Positions 45,652-55,504 of a DNA stretch of 64,000 nucleotides are shown here, one piece after another. A program made the translations under genes and the position numbers. This DNA is from Azolla caroliniana. Lineage: Eukaryota > Polypodiophyta. Where the stretch lies: the NCBI GenBank assembly GCA_043228905.1, contig JBHGNT010000010.1:5084001-5148000 (forward strand). The letters run 5' to 3'. The notes under the pieces are model-generated. The model saw nothing but the letters and a program-made list of their open reading frames with translations, made no database searches and was not told where the DNA came from. Position 1 is the stretch's first letter, and every line of letters starts with the position of its first letter.

Positions 45652-46757
45652 TTAGAAGGCCACGTGCATTATCCTCATAGTAACTAAAGCAACTTTAGAC
45701 ATAATTATCATATTTACAACTACAATGATAACTTGACCTGATTTACGGTGGACCTTTAGTGCTTGTGTATGACATAAAGATTGTTGTTCCACCTTTTCAT
45801 TTGCATTTGAGACAGGAAAACTGCCAGAAGAAAAAGCATGGCTTACACTTGGTATTGTAATCTGATCAGGGTGCCTCCTCCCTGAATAAAACCTTTGAAG
45901 TCTCCATGCCTCACTTTTCCTCCTTGACTTTCCTTGTGGAGATTTGGAAGATATGTCCACATTCATAGTAATACTTGTTTTGCAAAGGTCGAGTTCTCTA
46001 GTACTCCCCAGCTTAATTTTATGCACATGTTTGTGTATCTCATTCTGCCAATGAAATCTTTGATAAATGTGTCTCTCATGATCGGCTATTGACTCATCAT
46101 TTTTAGTATCTTTGCCCCCTGTAACAATGACTTGGTGCTCCTCTTCAGTACACAAAGGCCCTGATCTTGTCCTTATTCTATTAAGCCCAAGAGAAAGTGA
46201 TAATGATGAACTATCAAGGTCTGAACTCTCATGAACCACATTCTCATTCTTAATCTGTATTGAAGGAGCTTTAGTTTCAGATTTTCCTTGAACATTCAGG
46301 TTCCATCTACTTCCTTTATAACCACCAGACCCTTGAGAATTCGGATTCTGTCTTATTTCCTCATAATCACCTAACCCTTGAGAATCAGGCTTCCATCTCC
46401 TTTCTTCATAACCATCCTTCGCTTCAGATTCTCTTTGGTCAGGATTATACATCTGCTTTCCTTACAACCAACATTTCTTTTGACATCCCCAGTTTCACTT
46501 TGCCCAGATTCTCTTCGTTCAGAAGGAACATGATCCATCTCTCTCGTCATACCAGGACCGCTATCATGTAATCTTTTTGAGACATTAACTGGAAAGCAAA
46601 GATCTGGTATTTGGGAAGATGCCAAATTTGCATTATCCTGCCTAGCCTTTTTATCAAGATCCTCTATTCTCAAACTCTCATGAAGACATTTATCTTCTAA
46701 GTTAGTATTGATCAAACCCTGATCCTGCTTTCTTAGTGAGTCCAGCCTAGTGTCCAT
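45652..46757 (-). pseudogene. Unrecognised Ser/Arg/Lys-rich reading frame broken by a frameshift
   Basis: Two overlapping minus frames, 46371..46757 (from ATG; MDTRLDSLRKQDQ...) and 45652..46452, look like one coding region shifted between about 46371 and 46465. The second contains three 15-residue tandem units beginning YEERRWKPDSQG, YEEIRQNPNSQG and YKGSRWNLNVQG, an LSLSLGL string resembling an EAR repression motif, and GLNRIRTRSGP. Codon usage and charge suggest real coding origin. It could be the N-terminal part of the gene whose tail lies at 43672..44594, or an unrelated gene; I do not recognise it. Confidence 0.4.
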
Positions 46758-47629
46758 CTCGAATTGTCCATTGTTTGGTGTCTCTCTCAGATGCCCTTCG
46801 ATCTTATTTGTGAGCTTCCCAAATGGCCCTGTTGCAAAGGAATGTTTAAATCAGGGAGTACTTATGCAAAACCTAGTCGTGTTTTTTGCATTATCTTTCG
46901 TTCATATGATCCCAAAAACTCTATGTTGAAATTTGTCATCCTTTCCATTATGTGAATTGCATAAAATAGAGAATGAAACCTCTCTATACGTACACAAAAT
47001 CAAACCTAGAGAAAAACCATTAGGCGTATCCTCGTGAAGAGGTCTAACTCAAAGTGATATACTGGAAATATTTGCAGAAATAACAGGAGTCATAAATACT
47101 AGTTACCTGGTGATTTTCTAGAAAGAAAGATTATGAGAAACTTGAGAGAATTTCACAATCAGATAATTTTGTTTCTAAAGTTTCAGGTAGTTTATGAATA
47201 CCAGAAGTCCTAAATCTGCGATTGGCATGGTATGGTTGATTCTTTACAAGAACAATAACCTGGATATGGAATAACTTCTTCTGATGGATCCACGCAAGTC
47301 TAATTTTATTAATGCTCCAAAAAAAACAGTTGCTTTTCTTTTTACCCAGAATGCATCGGAGAAGGATTTGATATTCAGCTGAGAGATCACTAGAGGTTTT
47401 TCTTCTTAATCTAGCATGTATCCGAGATTGTTCAATGTTCCGATGAAACTGTACGTGAGAAATCTTCGACTTTGGATATGTAAATGTTTCAAACTTATTG
47501 AAGATTTTCAGAAAGTATAGATTAGTCTCCATGTTCTTCTCCAAGCCTTCTTCTTTAAAACCTCTTAATCAAAGTTCTTCTTCTTTCAATTTTTTCTCTT
47601 TCAAATGTGATGTATATCATTTTCCTTAA
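46758..47629. other. Unassigned; one unrecognised minus-strand frame
   Basis: A 137-codon minus frame at 47131..47544 (MEKNMETNLYFLKIFNKFE...) is basic and without known motifs; it may be chance. Nothing else recognised up to the copia-2 insertion. Confidence 0.3.
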
Positions 47630-47634
47630 GAAAC

Positions 47635-47744
47635 TGATAGTAAGAATCTTTCTCTTTCTGTTTTTCCTCTGTGTGTGTGTTCGACATTTTCTGTGCAGGC
47701 CAGAAAACAGCAGCTCGTCCGCCTCCATTACTCCAGATTCAACA
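47635..47744 (+). repeat. copia-2 5-prime LTR (110 bp, internally deleted)
   Basis: Starts TGATAGTAAGAA and then jumps to TCTTTCTCTTTCTG; the 88 bp lying between these blocks in the 3-prime LTR (58455..58542), including its TATA-like sequence, is absent. Ends TTCAACA. Confidence 0.9.
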
Positions 47745-47745
47745 G

Positions 47746-47757
47746 TGGTATCAGAGC
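47746..47757 (+). promoter_or_regulatory. copia-2 primer binding site (initiator tRNA-Met)
   Basis: TGGTATCAGAGC is complementary to the 3-prime end of plant initiator tRNA-Met and lies one base after the LTR, the usual copia arrangement. Confidence 0.95.
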
Positions 47758-48227
47758 GTGGACTTTGTGAGACTGTGTGTAGCAACAAGCATCTACATTT
47801 CTGCGTTTTCCCCCTCTGCGCATGCTATTTTTCAGGACCTCGACAGAGGTAATATCTACTACACGTTTCCGTCTTGAACAGTTTTTTTTTGTGTGCCTAT
47901 TTTTTGGGGAAAAATAGACCTTGGTGGAAGGTAGAAACAGAGAAGACTTGTTGTTTCAGAAGTGAGGATTTACACGCAAAAGAACCTGTGTTTGGTTTTT
48001 TTTTTTTTTTTCCTTTCGATGCTTGCTCACTTGATGTGAGTTTGTGACGTTGGAAGTTACGTCTTGGTTACAGACATTTTACCTTGGCTGATATAAGAAA
48101 GAGGTGTTGTCCTCAATCGAACACGTATACCTACCCTAGAACACGGCTTGAGACTAGGTAGGGAGTAGTGTCTCAACTATTGTTAGTTGTTTATATTTGG
48201 GATTGACCAAGTTTACCTAGCTTCCGA

Positions 48228-50110
48228 ATGGCTGCCTCTGAAATGTCCGAGGTTTCAAGTACCTCACGTGGTGGTTCGTTCAATTCCCATAGAAATCACC
48301 CTATGAGTGGAAAAGACCACCTTGAGATCCGTAAATTTGACGGATCCAACTTTGCCCTGTGGAAGAATCAGATGAGAGATGTCCTGATTCAAAGAAGGCA
48401 ATTAAGAGCTATAAGTGGTGAAGCCAAGAGACCCGAGGGCATGACCAAGGACGATTGGGAAGAGCTCGATCTCTTGGCAATGTCTACCATAAGACTGCAC
48501 CTGGCTGACAACGTGTATTTCACGGTCTTGGACTGTGACTCAGCTGAAAAGCTATGGACTAAACTATCCAGTACATACGAAAAAGAGACCGCATCAAACA
48601 AAGTTTATCTAATGAGAAAACTTTATGATCTTCGAATGAAGGACAATGACAGTGTCGCTTCTCATTTGAATGATTTTGATGCATTATGGTCACAATTACT
48701 GGCTCAGAAAATGATTTTTGATGATGAGTTGAAATGTGTATTTTTGTTATGCACTTTGCTTAGCTCATGGAACACTTTTTGCACCGCTATTAGTGCAAGT
48801 GCACCAAATGGGAAATTAGTCTATAATGACATATGTGGAGCTCTTTTGGGTGAAGAAATTCGTAGAAAATCTGTGATTGCATCACACAATGGAGATGCAT
48901 ATAATGTTTCTGATGTTGGTCCTCGCAAGAACCAACAACGTGGTAGGAGCCAAACAAGAAATAGTGGTGGAAATGATAGAGGTAGAAGCAAATCTAGGAA
49001 GAAAAATATGGAGTGCCATTACTGTCATAAAAAGGGTCACCTTAAGAAAGATTGTTATGCCCTTAAAAATAAGGAGAAAGATAGTGCTAGAGGGCATGGT
49101 AGACAATCTAGTGGTCCCTCTTCCTCGTTGGAAACGGAGGAAGTAAATGCAACATGTGGTGAGACGGACATCTTGGTCCTAGATGATGTTAGCACACATG
49201 CTGGGGTGAACACGGTCTTTTCTCCATCATATACGTGGTTGTTGGACTCCGGTGCATTGTTTCATGTGACTCCACATAGAGAGTGGTTCACATGTTATGA
49301 AGCCAAGTCGCTTGGGAAAGTTCGACTTGGAGACTCACATCAATGCGATGTGATTGGCATTGGAGATATCTCAATGCATTTTAGTGATGGTGCTCATTTG
49401 ACCATTAAAGATGTACGCCATGTTCCCCAACTAACTCGTAGTTTGATCTCCGTTGGTCAGCTTGATGACAATGGATATAAGGTGATGTTTGCTTCTCAAT
49501 CCTTTCGTATAACGAAAGGAAATATGATTGTTGCAAAAGGGAACAAAGTTGGTTCCCTCTACCCTCTATTTGTTCATCAAAAGGAACACTTGTTGGCTGT
49601 CACAGACCAGCCAATGACGAGCATTTGGCATGGTCGTTTGGGCCACATGTCAAGAAATGGCATGGAAATCCTATCTCGTTATGGCCACTTACCTAAGTTG
49701 TCATTCTCTGATTTTGCCTTATGTGAGCATTGTCAACATGGTAAGCAAACTAGAAGTGCACATAAGACTAGTGTAAACTCATCCACTAAACCATTGGATC
49801 TTGTCCACACGGATGTTTGTGGACCTATGCCCACAAGATCTTTGGATGGTGCCCTATATTTTGTTACTTTCATTGATGATGCCACTAGGAAAGTTTGGGC
49901 TTATCCAATTAAGGGAAAGGATGATGTATACCCCACTTTCAAAAAATGGCTTAGTTCGGTTGAGCTAGAAAAGGACATAAAGCTTAAGGCTTTACGTTCG
50001 GACAATGGAGGTGAGTATACCTCTCACGAATTTGTTGACTTTTGTAAGTCTAGAGGTATTCGGAGAGAGTTTACAGCTCCTTACACCCCTGTCCAAAATG
50101 GTGTGGCTGA
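48228..50110 (+). pseudogene. copia-2 gag-pol, 5-prime part (gag, protease, integrase to catalytic Glu)
   Basis: Open from the ATG at 48228. The UBN2-type gag covers about residues 30-220 (IRKFDGSNFALWKNQM, YLMRKLYDLRMKDNDSV). A CCHC knuckle CHYCHKKGHLKKDC is at about 263-276. Protease LLDSGALFHVTP is near 338 (the usual Ser after DSGA is Leu here). GAG-pre-integrase IWHGRLGHMSRNGM is near 466, the zinc-binding CEHCQHGKQ near 499, and the integrase core with HTDVCGPM and RSDNGGEYTS follows. The frame is cut at QNGVA by the gypsy insertion; the codons after 50110 belong to the gypsy LTR. Confidence 0.93.
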
Positions 50111-50271
50111 TGTCATGAAGACATACATCTTGGCTTATCATGACATTCATCTTGGCGAACCAGGAATCGAACCCATAACCTCTTGGTTTACATATTGTAC
50201 TTTAACCATTGTAATAACATATGTGAGATGTAATCATAATAATTATATGTTTAGTTATTACGAGATATTTA

Positions 50272-50309
50272 GAACATTCTAGATTATTCTAGAATGTTCT
50301 TGAATATTT
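50272..50309 (+). promoter_or_regulatory. Extended heat-shock element array HSE1
   Basis: Eight consecutive 5-bp modules alternate GAA and TTC at 50272, 50277, 50282, 50287, 50292, 50297, 50302 and 50307; six are perfect, 50282 (GAT) and 50307 (TTT) have one mismatch. Three alternating nGAAn units suffice for an HSF trimer site. The same array is in the 3-prime LTR at 55658..55695. Confidence 0.85.
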
Positions 50310-50354
50310 CATGATTATATTTATTATTATTATTATTCATAAATATCTAAAATA

Positions 50355-50372
50355 TTCTAGAACATTCTAGAA
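50355..50372 (+). promoter_or_regulatory. Heat-shock element HSE2, 16 bp upstream of the TATA box
   Basis: Four perfect alternating modules: TTC 50355, GAA 50360, TTC 50365, GAA 50370, with one-mismatch modules on each side (50350, 50375). The repeat copy is at 55741..55758. Confidence 0.87.
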
Positions 50373-50387
50373 TACTCCATAAGGGCC

Positions 50388-50395
50388 TATAAATA
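50388..50395 (+). promoter_or_regulatory. gypsy LTR TATA box
   Basis: TATAAATA. Plant transcription starts lie about 30-35 bp downstream, which predicts a start at about 50418..50423, coinciding with the self-primer sequence at 50421. Confidence 0.85.
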
Positions 50396-50420
50396 AGAGT
50401 CCATACACTCATCACAACTC

Positions 50421-50431
50421 ATTCGGTTCAA
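50421..50431 (+). promoter_or_regulatory. Predicted self-primer (5-prime end of the gypsy transcript)
   Basis: ATTCGGTTCAA starts 33 bp after the first T of the TATA box and is the exact reverse complement of 50662..50672. In Tf1-type elements the first 11 nt of the mRNA prime reverse transcription; position and length fit that model. A second copy lies in the 3-prime LTR at 55807..55817. Confidence 0.8.
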
Positions 50432-50661
50432 CACCAGTCTTTAGCCCTTAGCCTACTCCTTGTAATCTTCTTTCTCATAATATAATCTCATTCCCATTTC
50501 TTATCTCTCACTTATACTTTTCTCTCTCTCGCACTCTCTCCCTTTTTCACTCTCTTTTGCTATCACTATCGCTATCTCTACCGCTCTCGCCATCTCTATC
50601 GTTATCGTTATCTCTATCGCCATCGCTCTCTCTCTGCTTCCTACTCAAGAGTCACGACAGT

Positions 50662-50672
50662 TTGAACCGAAT
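50662..50672 (+). promoter_or_regulatory. Predicted self-priming primer binding site
   Basis: TTGAACCGAAT begins two bases after the LTR end (GACA then GT). It does not begin TGG, so it cannot pair with a tRNA CCA end, but pairs over all 11 nt with 50421..50431. The two-base spacer matches the two bases that integrase usually trims. Confidence 0.8.
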
Positions 50673-50744
50673 ATTTCTTTTCCCTTTCTCCAATAACCCT
50701 AGCAAGCTTTCTTCTTTATCCTTCTTTCTTTTTCCCCCGCGGTT

Positions 50745-51872
50745 ATGGAGTCGGTCAGCAAGCAAGAGTATATGCGTGTCCTTTCGGAGCTCGATATGCT
50801 CACCACTAAGTTTGTGGCATTAGAGCAAGAAAATCAAAGGCTACTCGGGGATCTTCAACAAGTCAATACTGAGAAAGCTCATCAATATGAGGAGTTATCA
50901 CAACGGGTTCATCAACTTGAGGCTACTATATTAACATTACGAGAACAAGCGGCGGGGGTTCAAAACTCCCCAAGGGAACCAAAGATTAGCCTCCCTGCCA
51001 AGTTTGATGGTACCAGATCTCTCTTTCGAGGTTTCCTGAATCAAGTTCGTTTGGTGATTCAGTTACATCCCAATCGGTATCCAACTGATGCTGCCCGTGT
51101 GGGATTAATAGGAACCTTGCTAAGCGGTACAGCGTTAGCATGGTTTGCACCACTTCTTGAGAAGAAATCACCATTACTGGAGGATTTCGAGGCATTCGTT
51201 AAGGAGTTTCAAGCTAGTTTTGGAGATACGGATAGCACTAGGACTGCAATAAACAAGATTCGAAGACTCCGACAAGGAGATCGTCCCGCTTCAGCTTATG
51301 CCGCAGATTTCCGTCTCTTGGCATGCGACATCCCTTGGGATGAGGCAGCCTTAATGGATCAATTCCGTCAGGGTTTGCGTAACGATGTCAAAGATCTTCT
51401 TCTTACTTTCCATGAAGATCCAAAGTCTCTTACTGAAGCTATTAGCCGAGCTGTGCGATGTGATAATCGCCTATTTGAGCGACGTTCTGAACGTCAACAA
51501 ATGTTACGCCGCCAACCGGAACAGACATACGCTTCTATAGTCGCCACACCGCCACAAGGTTCTAGACCCGTTACGAGGGATGGTCCCACTCCGATGGAAA
51601 TAGAGTCGACACAACGTCGAGGGCCCTTATCAGATGCTGAGAAACAACGACGTCGGGCGCATCGCCTATGCCTCTACTGTGGTGGTCCAGGACATATAGC
51701 TGTGAATTGTCCACATAAACCCAGGCGTCAAGTTTACCAAGTAAGTGCACATGACAACCCTACATCAAGTTCTACTATCACTTCTAATAACTTAAGTACT
51801 AAGCCTAATAGCCCATGCCATGAGAATAGATTTGATGTCTTGAGCCAATTAGAGGATGTGTTAAACGAATAA
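50745..51872 (+). CDS. gypsy Gag with zinc knuckle
   Basis: 375 residues. The N-terminal about 75 residues form a coiled coil (LDMLTTKFVALEQENQRLL). The retrotransposon gag domain follows (about 80-240; ISLPAKFDGTRSLFRGFLNQ, LLSGTALAWFAPLLE, IRRLRQGDRPASAYAADFR), then a basic linker and one CCHC knuckle CLYCGGPGHIAVNCP (about 309-323). The FDG...RGFLNQ and RQG..S...YA.DFR signature is that of Tf1/sushi-type gags, also seen in vertebrate gag-derived genes. Gag should form the virus-like particle and bind element RNA. It ends at TAA 51870..51872, three bases after a GTTAAAC slip site. The gene appears intact. Confidence 0.93.
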   Translation: MESVSKQEYMRVLSELDMLTTKFVALEQENQRLLGDLQQVNTEKAHQYEELSQRVHQLEATILTLREQAAGVQNSPREPKISLPAKFDGTRSLFRGFLNQVRLVIQLHPNRYPTDAARVGLIGTLLSGTALAWFAPLLEKKSPLLEDFEAFVKEFQASFGDTDSTRTAINKIRRLRQGDRPASAYAADFRLLACDIPWDEAALMDQFRQGLRNDVKDLLLTFHEDPKSLTEAISRAVRCDNRLFERRSERQQMLRRQPEQTYASIVATPPQGSRPVTRDGPTPMEIESTQRRGPLSDAEKQRRRAHRLCLYCGGPGHIAVNCPHKPRRQVYQVSAHDNPTSSSTITSNNLSTKPNSPCHENRFDVLSQLEDVLNE

Positions 51873-51904
51873 GTCCGGCCAAAATAGGAGCCATTTGGTT
51901 GGAC
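51860..51904 (+). promoter_or_regulatory. Predicted -1 ribosomal frameshift signal at the gag-pol junction
   Basis: Slip heptamer G TTA AAC (51860..51866) in gag register, a 6-nt spacer that includes the gag stop, then an 11-bp stem pairing 51873..51883 with 51894..51904 (nine Watson-Crick and two G-U pairs) around a 10-nt loop. The loop GGAGCC (51887..51892) can pair with GGTTCC at 51938..51943, allowing a pseudoknot. Pol is open in the -1 frame from here. Confidence 0.8.
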
Positions 51905-54900
51905 CATCCTAGTTATGTAGAGTCAGTACCTAGTTGTGGTTCCATTTCATCAAATCAAGTTAGTAGAGTTTTTTCTGCACAAGTCGAGCTTAGCACATCT
52001 ACAGGTCATCGCGCCCTAGCCTCTGCCCTCCTAGATTCCGGAGCCAATTCTTGTTTCATGGATCGCGAGTTTGCATTGACTCAAAACATCATCTTGAAAA
52101 AACTCCCAAACCCAGTAGCTGTAGGAGTCATCGATGGTCGCCCTATAGCATCAGGAGATATAGTCGAAGAGTCTGAACCAATTCGTGTAGTCCTAGGTAA
52201 TTTGGCTAGTGTCATCTCATTTAACATCATTAGTAGTCCGGAGCACTCTCTAGTTCTTGGTCTTCCTTGGTTTGAGTTACATAACCCAACCATTGATTGG
52301 AGAAAAAGAACTATTGAAGAGGTCACCGTACAATCCAAGTCTCTTGAAGCTCCAACTAAGGATCTAGGATCCCCCACAATTTCAACAATCTCTATACATC
52401 AATTACGAGAGGATGGAAGAAAGGAAGACATGATGGTATTTGCGGTTTTAGCAACTCCCTCATCTAGCTCACAAGAATTGGGGGTCCAACTACCAAAGAA
52501 GTACATAGAATTCTCCGATGTGTTCGATAAGGTGAAGGCTAATAGACTACCAGAGCATCGACCATATGATTGCCCAATTGATTTGCAGCCAGGAAAAGAG
52601 CCTCCATGGGGACCAATTTATAATCTTTCGCCCACGGAGTTAGAGGTTCTTCGAGAATATATCAATGAGAACTTGGCAAATGGTTTTATCCAACATTCAA
52701 AATCTCATGCTGGTGCACCCATCTTTTTCGTTAAGAAGAAAGATGGTACGCTTCGTATGGTCGTGGATTATCGAGGCTTGAATAAAGTGACCGTTAGAAA
52801 CCGATATGCTCTCCCATTGATCTCAAGCCTTCTAGAACGCCTCAGTGAAGCAAAGTATTTCACGAAGTTAGATCTTCGAGGTGCCTACAACCTTGTTCGA
52901 ATTCGTCCTGGGGATGAATGGAAGACGGCGTTCCGCACTCGCTATGGTCATTTTGAGTACACAGTGATGCCTTTTGGCCTCACGAATGCACCAACAGTCT
53001 TCCAACATATGGCGAATGATATTTTTCGAGACTTCCTCGATATCTTCATCATTGTTTACCTGGATGATATCTTGATCTACTCAAAAACTCAAGAAGAACA
53101 TGATATACATGTTCGCCAAGTTTTGCAACGGCTACGAGAGTATGGTCTCTATGCAAAATTGGAGAAGTGTAGTTTCGACCAATGTCAAGTGGAGTTTTTG
53201 GGGTAAATAGTCTCTTCAAATGGCATCTCTATGGATCCATCAAAGGTTCAAACAATTTTGGATTGGCAAACACCACAGTCCGTGCGAGATGTGCAATGTT
53301 TTTTGGGGTTCGCAAACTTTTATCGCAAGTTCATCAAAGATTATTCAAAAATTGTGTTGCCCCTCACTCAACTGACGCACAAGAATCGACCATTTGTATG
53401 GAGTATAGATGCGAACTCTGCATTTGAGGGTTTAAAGCAAGCATTTACATCCGCATCAATCTTAATCCATGTCGATCCAATGAGGCGCTTTATACTTGAA
53501 GCTGATGCATCGGATTTCGCACTCGGAAGTGTACTATCCCAAATTGGTGATGATGGTGAACTGCACCCGGTGGCTTTTCACTCACGAAAATTTGAAGCCG
53601 CAGAAATCAACTATGAGATTCACGACAAAGAGCTTCTTGCCATTGTGGATTCTTTTCAACAATGGCGTCATTTTCTGGAGGGTTCTTCTCAGCAGATTAT
53701 TGTCTACAATGATCATAAAAATCTAACATACTTTCAAAGTGCTCGAGTCTTGAATCGACGACAAGCTCGTTGGGCGCAGTTCTTAACTCGTTTCGATTTT
53801 GTAATTCTATATCGCCCTGGGATGCAACAAGGAAAAGCAGATGCTTTATCTAGACGTTTGTATATGGAACTTCAACCTGGAGAGGCCGCATTTGAAAGCC
53901 AAAAGCAAATCCTCTTAGGTCCTGATCGTCTACGAATAATGGCAATGCATACCATCAACACACCGGGAGATTCAAGGCTTCTTGATTCCATTCGTGAGCA
54001 GATTGCGACTGATGCGTTCGCCCAAGAGATTTTGAGCCATATTATCCCAAATCGTGCATCTAGCTCCCAAACTCAAAATCCTCGTCTAGACTACACCCAG
54101 TTTAGTTGGCATGATGGGTTACTTTTTCGACAAACTCTCTTGTATGTGCCTGACGGTCCTTCTCGACTCAAAGTCATGCAACAATGTCATGACACACCAA
54201 TGGCGGGACACTTCGGCATCCACAAGACTTTTGAGTTGATTTCTCGCCGATATTGGTGGCCACGGCTTCGCCATTTTGTTACGGATTATGTTCGTAGCTG
54301 TGATACATGTTGCCGATCAAAAAAGCCTCGACATCATCCATATGGCTTATTACAGCCAATGCCTATTCCGGAGAGCCCATGGAAATCTATTTCCTTGGAC
54401 TTTATTACGGATCTTCCACCTTCCAAGGGTTTTGATTCGATTCTCACGGTTGTCGATCGTTTTACGAAGATGGCACATTTCCTTCCATGCACAAAGACCA
54501 TTACTAGTCTAGAGACAGCTGATTTACTCATGCGGGAGGTGTTTCGCCATCATGGTCTTCCGGATGATATTATCAGTGATCGGGGTCCCCAATTCATCTC
54601 GAAATTTTGGCGGCACATGTTCAAACTCTTACATACTTCTTGTAAACTCTCTTCCGGCTACCATCCAGAGACTAATGGGCAGAGTGAGTGCACCAACCAA
54701 ACAGTCGAGCAATATCTACGTTGTTTTGTCAACTATCAACAAGATGATTGGGTGGATTTACTACCTTTGGCAGAATTTGCTTATAACAACTCCGAGCATT
54801 CTTCTACTGGATATTCCCCATTTTTTGCAAACATTGGGTACCATCCTCGTTGGACGATGCTTGAACATCCTGAACTCCCAAAAAACCCAGCTGCTGAAGA

Positions 54901-55504
54901 TCGGCTCACTCGACTCCAAGAAGTTCAGGATATGCTTTTGCATCATTTATGTGAAGCCCAAAACACTCAAAAGAAGATTGCTGACCGTCATCGGCGTGAT
55001 TCATCGACTACATTTCAAGTAGGCGATCGTGTATGGCTCTTACAAGGTAGCATTAAAACGACCCGACCTTGCTACAAATTGGATTATCAACGTTTTGGCC
55101 CATATGTCATAAGTGGTAAGATCAATGATGTGACATTTCGTCTTGATCTTCCTCCTCATATGCGTCTTCACCCGGTCTTCCATGTTTCACTTTTGGAGCC
55201 CTACACAACGAGCTCTATTCCGGGTCGTGTTACACCTCCCCCACCTCCAATTGACGTTTCCAATGGCTCTGAATATGAGGTTGCCGCTATCCTCGACTCC
55301 AAGATCATTCGCAACAAACTATACTACTTGGTTGATTGGTTAGGCTATACACCTAATGATCGAACATGGGAGCCTGTCGAACATCTTGCCAATGCCTCTG
55401 ACATGGTTGTTGCATTTCACAACCAATATCCTCATAAACCAAGTCTGAACTCTTTTCTTCCGACTCGTGCAACTCGTCATCGAAAAGGGGGGATAATGTC
55501 ATGA
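51867..55504 (+). pseudogene. gypsy Pol (protease, RT, RNase H, integrase, chromodomain), one nonsense codon
   Basis: -1 frame relative to gag, without an ATG of its own near the start. Protease LLDSGANSCFMD is near 52030. RT runs from KKDGTLRMVVDYRGLNK through MPFGLTNAPTVFQ to YLDDILIYSKT (near 53057). A TAA at 53204..53206 replaces a residue in the VEFLG.IVSS block, after which the same frame continues. RNase H is at 53500..53860 (EADASDFALGSVLSQ). Integrase has an HHCC finger at 54187..54330 and catalytic residues in LDFITDLPP (about 54400), ISDRGPQF (about 54570) and NGQSECTNQ (about 54677), then a GPY module. The chromodomain (about 55270..55430) has YYLVDWLGYTPNDRTWEPVEHL and ends AFHNQYP. 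Only the nonsense codon prevents a full Pol. Confidence 0.94.
55483..55496 (+). promoter_or_regulatory. gypsy polypurine tract
   Basis: AAAAGGGGGGATAA directly precedes the 3-prime LTR start (TGTCATG at 55497), the expected plus-strand primer position. Confidence 0.88.

Larger units (their letters stand above)
50111..50659 (+). repeat. gypsy 5-prime LTR (549 bp)
   Basis: Offset from the 3-prime LTR is exactly 5,386 bp throughout, and I found no substitution on reading both. Contains two heat-shock arrays, a TATA box (50388..50395), and a CT-rich 3-prime third. Confidence 0.96.

Noticed and set aside
50163-50173. The LTR tRNA-like segment as a functional tRNA gene
   Set aside because: B-box is perfect but the acceptor and D arms do not pair; kept only as a finding on possible Pol III boxes.
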